52,315 nucleotides of DNA from CAZDQL01 sp964507325 (GTDB taxonomy: Bacteria > Planctomycetota > UBA1135 > GCA-002686595), in NCBI GenBank assembly GCA_964507325.1, contig CAZDQL010000041.1:1-52315 (forward strand), given 5' to 3'. The notes under the pieces were generated by a model that was not told the DNA's origin, did no database searches, and was given only the letters and a program-made list of their open reading frames with translations. This document shows positions 41,401 through 48,656 of this stretch, piece after piece (positions within the stretch are counted from its first letter, which is position 1; every line of letters starts with the position of its first letter). A program made the position numbers and the translations under genes.

Positions 41401-43871
41401 CTGTCGTCGAACCCGGGCTCGTGCCAGCGCTGCTCCTCTCCGGGGGTGGTCGTCTCCTCGCACCAGCGCAGGGAGCGCACCTCGGGGCCGATCACCTCCC
41501 CCGAGGGCGGCCAGCGGAACTCGCCCCAGCGGTTGTCGCGCGTAGGGATCACCGCCAAGCCCCAGTCCGCGGCGAGCTCGCGCGCCGGCGGCTGCACGCG
41601 TTTTGGCCGGCGTCCTCCACTCCGCTCGTCGCCGGGTCGCACCACGATCAGGTAGGCGGTGTTGCCCTCCAGGCGCTGCGAGACGAGCGTGTGGCCCTCC
41701 TCCCGCGTGAAGGCGTCGACCTCGTCGACGCGGCCGGTGAGGGGATCCCAGAGCTCGACCAGGCCGACCGCGCGCAGGCGCGCCTCCAGGTCGAGCGCCT
41801 CATCGCCGGCGTTCTGGACCAGGTAGACGTCGACGTCGCCCACGCGGCGATGGTGCGTGAAGACGGTGCCGGCCTGCTGCAGGAAGTCGCGTGCGATCTG
41901 TCGCGAGAGCAGGGGCGCCAAGCGGTCGACGCCGAAGGGCAGGAAGGCGACCTGGCCGCCGCTCTCGAACTCCCTGGTCAGCGGCTCGCTGGCGCGCTGA
42001 CGGAACCCGCTGCCGAGCAGGCGCTCCAGCAGTTCCTCGAGGGCGGGGTCCGCGCGACCGCCCTCGGCGCTGGCGACGGGCAAGCGCTCGAAGAAGACGA
42101 CCGTGCCCCCGGACGCCGCCAGCTCTAGCGCTCGTTCGAGGACGCTGCGGCGCATCGTCGTCGTCGGCCCGAAGACGAGCGCCTGATAGCCGTTGCCCGC
42201 CACCTCGAGCTCGCCGCCCTGCACCTGGCTCGCGAGGATGGAATCGTCGTCGATGATGTCGTTGTCGATCCCCGCGTCGTAGATCGCCCGCGAGAGGCGC
42301 ATGTAGAGGTTGTAGTCGGGGCCCTTGCTAGCGGGTGGTTCCCCGGCGAGCAGGCTGACCGCCGGGTAGTGCACGGCGACGTCCGCCACGTGCACGCCCT
42401 GGGACATCGGGTAGCTGAGGCGCGCGACCCAGTCCGAGATGTTCCTGTAGTAGCGCCAGTAGGGCTGTCGCCAGTGGGGGTCGGGAGCGGCGTGCTCCCA
42501 GGTGCTCGCACGGGTCGAGTAGTAGAGGCCGTGCTCGTCGTAGAGGTTCGCACCGAACGCGAAGTCGGCGGACAGCCAGGAGAGCGTCTGGTCGGTCGTG
42601 CGCCCCCAGCCGCTGGAGTGGAAGGCCTCGTTCCACACGCGTGGCCGCCCGTACAGACGCGCGATCGACGCGGCGATCTTCGTGTCGTAGTAATTGCGCT
42701 GATCCACCGGCCGCTGGCCGTAGTCGTCGTATCCCGGCGCCGAGAACCAGCGCTGCGTGCGGAAGTAGTCGATGTAGCCCTGGCTGTGCCGGTAGATGTT
42801 GTTGCGGCCCCAGTTGTCGTGGCTCGTCAAGACGCCGCGTTCGGCGGTCCAGTCGTACACCTTGCGCCAGTAAGCGTGCTCGTCCACGTCCAGGTACGTG
42901 TCGAAGAACGCCGTGCGATAGGCTGGCGTGCGCGGGCCGACGTCGAAGTGCAGGGCGGGGATGGCGCGACCGATCTCGAAACCGTTCCTCTCGCGAAACC
43001 GGTCTCTGAGCACCTCGGTGTAGATGTCGCGCGGCGTCGGTGGATGCTCGTCCTGGAAGACCCCGGCCAGACTCGTGCCCATCGCCGCGGCCCCGAGCCG
43101 CCGCTCGAGTTCCCCGTAGAGCATGTCGACGAAGGCATCGCTCGCCGTCGGGCTGAGCTGGAATGACTGGAAGGGGACGGCCACCGAGGCCGTGACGCGC
43201 CACCGACCTTCCGGCGGCGTCCAGACGAGGGCACCGTCCTCCAGAGCATCGGTCAGGTCGAGGCTGCGTTCGTCGTCCGCCAGACCCTCGTGGAGCGGGA
43301 AACCGCGCGCCGCGAGGACCTCCCCCGCGGGCAGCTCGAGCCGTACGGCGCTCCCGGCCTCTCCTTCGGCAGACAGGAACTCGACCCGGCGCGTGCGCTC
43401 GTCGCCGACCTTGGCGGCCGCCATCTCCAGCCAGCCGTACTGCCCGTAGCCGACCTGATCGTAGGCCCAGAGGGACATGCCCAGCCGCTGGCACTCGGCG
43501 TGCACGAACTCGAACATCTCCCACCATTCGGGGGTGAAGGACGCCGGGTGACAACGACCGGGGGAGCGCTGGATCGGACAGACGGCCTTCACGCCGGCGG
43601 CGGCGAGCGTCTCGAGTTGCCAGGTGACCCGCTCTCTCTCCAGACGATCCCCCTCCCACCACCAGAGGGGCACCTCACCCCACTGGGCGTGGTCGGGGTC
43701 GACGAACGCGTCGCGCAGCTCCTGGTAGCTCGGGGTGTCCGCGTCTCCGGCGCTGCCTTGCGGCGTCGCTCCCGCGTCGGCTCCGAGCATGAGGGCGGCG
43801 AGCGCGACTCGCCATCCGGGGTTTCTCCGAATCTGCACCAGAGCTCCGACTGCTTCCGCGAGGGGGGTCAT
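38451..43871 (-). CDS. Very large GH106-like (alpha-L-rhamnosidase-type) enzyme
   Basis: 1806 residues with a probable signal peptide (WRVALAALMLGADAGA, preceded by a long start; no clear ribosome site, so the start is uncertain). Residues about 60-700 resemble GH106: VPLWWWEGDRLERERVTWQL, GVFQDEHPP with Glu275, and VWNEAFHSSGWGR with Glu415, spaced like the two catalytic glutamates of the family. Middle regions (about 840-1150) have sugar-binding sandwiches with DDSRW motifs as in rhamnosidase accessory domains. Residues about 1290-1405 form a GH2-like jelly roll (VNDRPAGVRLARPFRFDLTG, NTIEVRVANTIAPHY). About 1520-1660 is a discoidin-like F5/8 type C domain (APSGAARQSGTSAGGEARLA, PWWELDLG, RIVLWNRTDG). 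Predicted to remove rhamnose or a similar deoxysugar from large glycans. Coupled to the GH43-like gene by an ATGA overlap. Confidence 0.83.
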   Translation of the reverse strand: MTPLAEAVGALVQIRRNPGWRVALAALMLGADAGATPQGSAGDADTPSYQELRDAFVDPDHAQWGEVPLWWWEGDRLERERVTWQLETLAAAGVKAVCPIQRSPGRCHPASFTPEWWEMFEFVHAECQRLGMSLWAYDQVGYGQYGWLEMAAAKVGDERTRRVEFLSAEGEAGSAVRLELPAGEVLAARGFPLHEGLADDERSLDLTDALEDGALVWTPPEGRWRVTASVAVPFQSFQLSPTASDAFVDMLYGELERRLGAAAMGTSLAGVFQDEHPPTPRDIYTEVLRDRFRERNGFEIGRAIPALHFDVGPRTPAYRTAFFDTYLDVDEHAYWRKVYDWTAERGVLTSHDNWGRNNIYRHSQGYIDYFRTQRWFSAPGYDDYGQRPVDQRNYYDTKIAASIARLYGRPRVWNEAFHSSGWGRTTDQTLSWLSADFAFGANLYDEHGLYYSTRASTWEHAAPDPHWRQPYWRYYRNISDWVARLSYPMSQGVHVADVAVHYPAVSLLAGEPPASKGPDYNLYMRLSRAIYDAGIDNDIIDDDSILASQVQGGELEVAGNGYQALVFGPTTTMRRSVLERALELAASGGTVVFFERLPVASAEGGRADPALEELLERLLGSGFRQRASEPLTREFESGGQVAFLPFGVDRLAPLLSRQIARDFLQQAGTVFTHHRRVGDVDVYLVQNAGDEALDLEARLRAVGLVELWDPLTGRVDEVDAFTREEGHTLVSQRLEGNTAYLIVVRPGDERSGGRRPKRVQPPARELAADWGLAVIPTRDNRWGEFRWPPSGEVIGPEVRSLRWCEETTTPGEEQRWHEPGFDDSRWATCRAGIGPYWLYTQPDEGDGGATQAVLRASERVEPGARIPSGEAVLDWKTVEFSKTIGLARPAPWGGHSGYPDGAIDQNFIDLPAGRKLLFTRMHSPAARRLGLRVELRNSAARLWVNGVEQPFEGALGNLPLQAGVNSVLLDLPDGGKGRLYAQAQPPAVSSMEDAARGVVTPDLRQGAWIWGGNTTAGYVRRQLRLDEAPAEARVVVTAYTGYRLYVNGVKVEEEIGPWANWRRPETFDVARHLHPGENVVALWGQVHADLGVVEQRGLVAVLKMRFPNGQEQTLATDARWRGSGIEEPGWSARGFDDSRWQAATVIGRMGVPPWGDEPLKNVGAVTEPHRQLAIDLPSPYLECFDEVGDLAYDVKTPADPRVGWYRCAAPPGLRRLHLRTTAPARVWVDGIEARVAEGIAFVEEPPVGVSQVAIRLRMRPGAYGGAAFELPLGLELEGGEIQTGEWGEFALPTYSGIGVYRQRLDLTAAEAERSAWLDLGQVLVAAEVLVNDRPAGVRLARPFRFDLTGLLRAGGNTIEVRVANTIAPHYTVTNQVANLGPTASGLIGPVRLALELEGEEWSTWAASEVERLERELRTSTPELQAAQRAWEKSAGWSELGPHAARTAGGESVPIDEDGCVSLSGRGAARRTYSVVADTGSELLTGMRLELLPPPGGGSVGDLSLLELGVTVAPAGDEPLRARFVRIEIPDRGEYLSLAEVQVFDGQENIAPSGAARQSGTSAGGEARLAIDGNTDGDYFGSHSVTHTPPHHAPWWELDLGATRGLERIVLWNRTDGGLETRLRDFVVSVLDEERRPVWRRRIARPPSPSLALDLLGPVALKLRATDTPLPVERTGAAHIVDGRFDTGWGTASSETERQALVFEAVPPVGFASGATLTFELTWSGPASGEAGPRLRFSTTRAPGPLVDIPARIEGILAIERTRRSAAQRAELAAFHRSFAPETRPVRDRLGRLREELTPAVDRSSDR

Positions 43872-43917
43872 GGAGACATGGTAGCCAGGCCCCGGCGCTC
43901 ACGGCCCGCTCTCTGGC

Positions 43918-46602
43918 CTACCGCCGATCCTCGGGGAGGGGGGGGACGTTGGCGTGGGCCTGCTCGAAGGTCAGGACCGGACGGAAGTTCGGGTGCTCCC
44001 TGTACTTCAGGTTCTTGCGGCCGAAGTACGAGCCGTGGTACTGGCCGTTGCTGTCGATCCAGGTCGTGACGCGGATGCGCTCCTCCCGCGAGAGGTCGAC
44101 CCCCCAATGCTCCGGCCCGATGTACTCCTGCAGCCTGCTGGCGTACGTGCCGAGGCTGTAGGGCGGCAGGTAGTGGTTGTTGCCCGCCTTGGGGTGGTTC
44201 TCGCCGATGACGGGGATGAGGCGACGCCTCATGATCTCCTCGTACGAACGGTTGAAGTGCTTCGTCAGCTCTCCAGACAGGTCGAGGCCCCCGTCCTTCC
44301 GCTCCGAGCCGTGGCAGCCCACGCAGTGCGCGTCCCAGACGGGCTGGACGTCCTGTGCATAGGACAGCGGGCGAGCCCCCGATTCCTCCCCCGGCTGCGG
44401 CCCCGGCAGGCTGGCTGCACGCTGCAGGGCCCGCACCACTGGAGCCGTCGGCTGCACGGGCGCAGCGTCCTGCGCCTGTTCGTGACAGCCGATGCACGAG
44501 CGCGTCTCGCCGGGCCGGAAGTTGACGAAGGTGCGCTCGCGCTGCACCTCGACGTACTCCTCGTCCAGCGCCTGCAGAAAGATGTTCCGGTCGGCCTGGA
44601 CCAGGAGATGCGCAGAACCGTCCTCTTCGACGGGAACGATGCCGTGCTGGATCTTCAGACCGAGGTGCGTGCGGTCGGTGATGACGGAGTGCTGCTGGTC
44701 GTGCGCGTCGCCGTCCCAGAAGCGCCGCGAGGCCCAGGGCCGCGGCACGTGCTCGTTGATCCGCAGGTACTTGATCGTGCCGCGCTCGACGCCGTCCAGC
44801 CCGAGGTAGACGTCGGTGACGACGAGCCGCGCCAGACCGCGTGCGGCCAGCTCCGGATCGATCGTCCCCCGCACCACCAGCGGCCGCGGGCGCGCGCGCA
44901 CGGGAATCGGGTTCCAGCAGGAGGTGCCGGGCTCCTCGTGCAGCAGGCGCCGCGGGCCCTCGCCGTCGATCAGGTAGAGGCTCCAAGCGTCCTTGACGTT
45001 CCACGTCTCGGTCGGATTGAAGGCGACGAGCTGCGCCGCGAGCGAGAGTGGATACGGATCCATGTAGAGCGGACCGCGATCGGTGTTGCCGCTACCGTCG
45101 CGGCCCTGCTGCAGCTCGGGCGGGATCGGCTTGGTCGCGCCGCCTGGCACGTTGTCCCAGCCCCACTGGTGCTGCACGTCCACCTCGGGGGTGACGTAAG
45201 TGACGGGCGCGCCCGTGCGGCGATCCAAGCGGGTGTCGATCAGCATCAGCGTCCCCACTCCCAGTGGCATGTGGGGTGCGCCGATGGCCACGAAGTGGCT
45301 GTGTGAACCCGGCACCGCGCGGCCGACGTTGAAGACCGAGGGGAACGCGATGTTCGTCCCGTAGACCTCCTCCGAGCCGGTGCCGTCGGGCCGCACCGCC
45401 CAGAGCGCCTTGTTCGTCACCGAGCCGTTGTCCACGTACTCCCAGCGGGTGTACAGGATGCGGCCGTCGTTCATGACGCTCGGCGTCGACTCGCTGACCG
45501 AGTTGTTGGACAGCCTCTCGATGTTCCCGCCGTCCGCGTCCATCCGGAAGAGCACCGTCGTCGTCAGCTTGTCCGGCCCGTCGCAGAGGATGCCGTACTC
45601 GCAGCGGCTGGAGGCGAAGGCGATGCCACCATCGGGCAGGTAGCACGGGTGCAGGTCGTCGGTGTGGTGGCGATAGACCGAGTAGTCGATGTTGTACTTG
45701 TCGATGCGGGCCTCTTCGTCGGGCGGCGAGAAGGTCAGCTGGCGCAGGCCCGTGCCGTCGATGCCGACCTCCCAGATGCGGAAGCCGACGCCGAGCTTCT
45801 CCTTCCAGCCGAAGACGACTCGCTCACCGTCGAAGGAGAGATCGCAGCGTCCGAAGAGACCGTGCGCCAACGAGGGCGCGAGCTCGCGCACCGAGCCGTC
45901 AACCAACGACAGCACGCACAGGTCGCCGCCGTAGTCCCGACAGCCGTCGATGAAGTCGGTGTAGTAGTGGGTCGACTGCAGCGTGTGGCGCCGGACGTAG
46001 AGCAGCTCGTCGACGCCGGGGAGCAGCTCGCGCAGGCGCGCGCGAGTCGCGGCGACGTCGTCGTCGATCTCCACGGTCAGGAGCAGGGCCCGGTCTTCGG
46101 GATCTTCCCGCGGGGCGGGGAACAGGTCGACGAATGCGTCCGGGTCCGGGACCTTCTCCGCGCTCGAGACGGTGAAGCCGGCCAGGTGCGGGCTGCAACC
46201 GGCCGCCTCGATGCGGAGCGTGTTCCGGCCGCGCCGGAATGCGAACGGGCCGTAGCTCTCCCAGGACAGGTGCCGGGCGAAGAATCCTCCGGTGTCCCGT
46301 GCCAGGAACTCGCCCGGTTGTCGCGCGCCATTGACGCAGAGCGTGACAGGCCTCGGCTCTCCCGATGCGTACTCGAAGTGCAGGAAGAGCCGGGAGGGCT
46401 CCTCGAGCTCGAACTGCCACTCCTGCACGCCGCCCTCGCCATGGGTGACCACCAGGCCGTCCCACGCACGCTCGATAGGGACCACCTTGCCGCGGGTCGC
46501 CGCATGCTCCCGGGCCGGGACGTCGATCTCGATGGCGTCCTGGGCGGCGGCCGTGGAGGGTGCCATGCTGAGCAGGACGAGGATGTACGACGTACCTCTC
46601 AT
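43918..46602 (-). CDS. Di-haem protein: carbohydrate-binding-like domain plus hydrazine-synthase-alpha-like propeller
   Basis: 894 residues; the ATG at 46602 begins a signal peptide (MRGTSYILVLLSMAPSTAAA) with AGGAA eight bases upstream. Residues about 23-155 look like a CBM6/CBM35-type jelly roll (SRLFLHFEYASGEPRPVTLC, SYGPFAFRRGRNTLRIEAAG). Then comes a TolB-like propeller (CDLSFDGERVVFGWKEK, HPCYLPDGGIAFASSRCEYG, TPSVMNDGRILYTRWEYVD) and the signature NIFLQALDEEYVEVQRERTF, as in the hydrazine synthase alpha subunit family. Two c-type haem sites follow: CIGCH (703-707) and CVGCH (760-764). True hydrazine synthase needs beta and gamma subunits, absent here, and this is not evidence of anammox. 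First gene of an operon with GH106-like and GH43-like enzymes (46-base gap). A redox role on carbohydrate is inference. Confidence 0.85.
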   Translation of the reverse strand: MRGTSYILVLLSMAPSTAAAQDAIEIDVPAREHAATRGKVVPIERAWDGLVVTHGEGGVQEWQFELEEPSRLFLHFEYASGEPRPVTLCVNGARQPGEFLARDTGGFFARHLSWESYGPFAFRRGRNTLRIEAAGCSPHLAGFTVSSAEKVPDPDAFVDLFPAPREDPEDRALLLTVEIDDDVAATRARLRELLPGVDELLYVRRHTLQSTHYYTDFIDGCRDYGGDLCVLSLVDGSVRELAPSLAHGLFGRCDLSFDGERVVFGWKEKLGVGFRIWEVGIDGTGLRQLTFSPPDEEARIDKYNIDYSVYRHHTDDLHPCYLPDGGIAFASSRCEYGILCDGPDKLTTTVLFRMDADGGNIERLSNNSVSESTPSVMNDGRILYTRWEYVDNGSVTNKALWAVRPDGTGSEEVYGTNIAFPSVFNVGRAVPGSHSHFVAIGAPHMPLGVGTLMLIDTRLDRRTGAPVTYVTPEVDVQHQWGWDNVPGGATKPIPPELQQGRDGSGNTDRGPLYMDPYPLSLAAQLVAFNPTETWNVKDAWSLYLIDGEGPRRLLHEEPGTSCWNPIPVRARPRPLVVRGTIDPELAARGLARLVVTDVYLGLDGVERGTIKYLRINEHVPRPWASRRFWDGDAHDQQHSVITDRTHLGLKIQHGIVPVEEDGSAHLLVQADRNIFLQALDEEYVEVQRERTFVNFRPGETRSCIGCHEQAQDAAPVQPTAPVVRALQRAASLPGPQPGEESGARPLSYAQDVQPVWDAHCVGCHGSERKDGGLDLSGELTKHFNRSYEEIMRRRLIPVIGENHPKAGNNHYLPPYSLGTYASRLQEYIGPEHWGVDLSREERIRVTTWIDSNGQYHGSYFGRKNLKYREHPNFRPVLTFEQAHANVPPLPEDRR

Positions 46603-46829
46603 GTCCCTGTTCCTCGTGTGTCTTCCTGCTCGGCGGCTCGCATGTGGCGCATCGTCCCTGTTGCTTCCATCCGCTCCCGTGGTACGCCGTATCCGCCCCA
46701 GCGGCAAGCACAAAACATCACTCGCGCCAGCTTCGAGAGGATGCCCCGAGGAGTCTCCGAGCATGGTAGTGTGACCTCCCTCCCCGGACCTCTCGCAGCT
46801 CGGCGTCCCTGACCGCCTGCGGGCCAGCC

Positions 46830-48458
46830 ATGAAGAACCTCCTCCCCGCCTCGGTCGCCCTCGCGCTCACGCTTCCCATCGCCTCGGCTCAGACGTGGTC
46901 GAAGACCTTCACGGGCTTCAACTACTACCACGCGATCGCCGCGGCGGGCGACGAGGCCTGGGTGGCCTCGGGGGCCGCACTCCTGCACCTGGGCGCGGAC
47001 GGCTCGGTCCTAGGGGAGTGGACCTCGCAGCCCTACGCCACCGACATCCAGGTGCGAGCGAACGGCGGCAAGGTGCTCTGCGGGGCCTGGGGCGGCTGGG
47101 TCGCGAGCTACGACGCCGGCAACCAGCTCGAGTGGGGCTGGCACGTCGACTCCCTGGGGTACTGGGAGTACGCACACTTCTACGGCCTCGACCTCACGAC
47201 CGACGGCGGCGTCATCGCGATCGGCAACCGCTGGTTCACCGACGTCGCTTACGAGGACGACTGGGGCGAGCTGATGCTCTACCGCTTCGCCCCCGACGGG
47301 ACGGTGCTCTGGAGCTTGCGGGCGGGCGATTTTGCCGACATGAAGTACACCGGCGGCACGGACGTCGAAGAGCTCGCGGACGGGAGCTTCTTCTTCGTCG
47401 GGCGTGGCGGCTATTTTCCGGACATGGTCTGCGGGCGCGTCTCGGCGGCGGGGCAGTTGCTCTGGCTCGACGAGGTCGCCGGCGGCATCGGGTGGTCGCC
47501 GCAGGTCGCGCTGCTCGCGGACGGTGACCTGATGGCCATCGACAGCTCGGCACTCGTGTTGCGCATGAACCCGGACGGCGACGTCGCGTGGAAGCAGGAG
47601 CTGGTGGGGACTCAGGGCCTGTGGGGTCTCGCCGCGACAGCCGACGGGGGTGCCGTGGCCACGGGCTACAACCGCCGGCCCGACAGCTCGGCCCTCGATC
47701 TGCTCTACGTCAAGCTGAGCGCCGCGGGGGAGATCGAGTGGCAAGGGATGCAGGGCAATGCCGACTACCAGTACGGCCAGGACATCGCGCTCGCAGCCAA
47801 CGGCGACCTCCTGATCGCGGGGGCGGCGTCGGCCAACTACCGAGGCATCGTCCAGCGCTTCGATGCCGGCGGGCAGTCCCCCGGTTGCGACGTCGTGCCC
47901 GGCTACGTGCAGTTCGAAGCCCACTCGGGCCCGAACGGCCCCATCAGTGAGCCCAACGGCCCTGCGCCCGACCCACTGGTCCCCTACCAGAAGCAGTTCA
48001 GCTCGGCGGATCTCGACGTCATCGACGTCTGCCTCACCCTGTCGATCGGGACGCGCTTCTGCGCTCCTGCCGTCGCGAACTCCACAGGGCTCCCCGCCGA
48101 GCTGTGGATCGCCGGAGAAGCCTCCACGGCCGTGAACTCGGTCACGCTCGTCGCGGACGAGCTGCCGCCCCACCAAGCGGGCTACTTCCTGATCGGGATG
48201 GGAACGGGCGTGGTCAATCCTCCCGGCTCGCAGGGCAACCTCTGCCTGGCGGGGAGCACCATCTACCGTTTCGCCTCGAGCGTGAAGAGCGCGGGCGCTT
48301 CGGGGGTGATCGAGCTCGGGATCGACTTGACGGCGATCCCCGGCCTCGGCCAGATCAAGAGCGGCGAGACGTGGAACTTCCAGACGTGGTTCCGGGACAA
48401 GAACCCGCAGAGCACGTCGAACTTCACGGACGCGATCGCCGTGACCTTCGTGCCTTGA
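46830..48458 (+). CDS. Secreted propeller-like protein with C-terminal shared domain
   Basis: 542 residues with signal peptide MKNLLPASVALALTLPIASA. Residues about 25-360 carry repeated propeller-like units ending in a Trp or Val strand after an A-D-G turn (HLGADGSVLGEW, FAPDGTVLWSL, RVSAAGQLLWLDEV, RMNPDGDVAWKQEL, KLSAAGEIEWQGM), often followed by L-A-x-x-G-D. The last about 140 residues form a separate domain that starts at FCAPAVANSTGLPAELWIAG and ends WNFQTWFRDKNPQSTSNFTD and AIAVTFVP. I recall this ending on many secreted proteins of marine planctomycetes, suggesting a sorting, anchoring or lectin-like role. Divergent from the di-haem gene (227 bases) and convergent with the repeat lipoprotein gene, with a strong hairpin between. 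Function unknown. Confidence 0.82.
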   Translation: MKNLLPASVALALTLPIASAQTWSKTFTGFNYYHAIAAAGDEAWVASGAALLHLGADGSVLGEWTSQPYATDIQVRANGGKVLCGAWGGWVASYDAGNQLEWGWHVDSLGYWEYAHFYGLDLTTDGGVIAIGNRWFTDVAYEDDWGELMLYRFAPDGTVLWSLRAGDFADMKYTGGTDVEELADGSFFFVGRGGYFPDMVCGRVSAAGQLLWLDEVAGGIGWSPQVALLADGDLMAIDSSALVLRMNPDGDVAWKQELVGTQGLWGLAATADGGAVATGYNRRPDSSALDLLYVKLSAAGEIEWQGMQGNADYQYGQDIALAANGDLLIAGAASANYRGIVQRFDAGGQSPGCDVVPGYVQFEAHSGPNGPISEPNGPAPDPLVPYQKQFSSADLDVIDVCLTLSIGTRFCAPAVANSTGLPAELWIAGEASTAVNSVTLVADELPPHQAGYFLIGMGTGVVNPPGSQGNLCLAGSTIYRFASSVKSAGASGVIELGIDLTAIPGLGQIKSGETWNFQTWFRDKNPQSTSNFTDAIAVTFVP

Positions 48459-48602
48459 GGGTGAGCACGCTCCACTCCCCGACGCCTTCCCGACCCCGGG
48501 ACCGAGTCCGACTGGGAGCTCGAGGCTACCCGCGGGAACGGGACCGCCCGGTTTACGAAGTCTCGTTCATGACCGAGGGCTGAGGCCGAATGCAGCGCTC
48601 CA

Positions 48603-48626
48603 CCCCGGCCGGTGGGCCGGCTGGGG
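48603..48626. terminator. Strong hairpin between convergent genes
   Basis: CCCCGGCCGG (48603-48612), loop TGGG, CCGGCTGGGG (48617-48626): ten pairs with one G-T wobble. It lies between the stop of the propeller gene (48458) and the stop of the helical repeat gene (48657), 30 bases from the latter. No T-run. Confidence 0.5.
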
Positions 48627-48656
48627 CGGAGCTCTTGCAGGAGGCGACTCCCCTAC

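Noticed and set aside
43918..46602. Reading the di-haem protein as evidence for anammox
   Set aside because: Hydrazine-synthase-alpha-like proteins are, as far as I know, common in non-anammox planctomycetes; beta/gamma subunits and other anammox genes are absent, and the neighbours are glycosidases.
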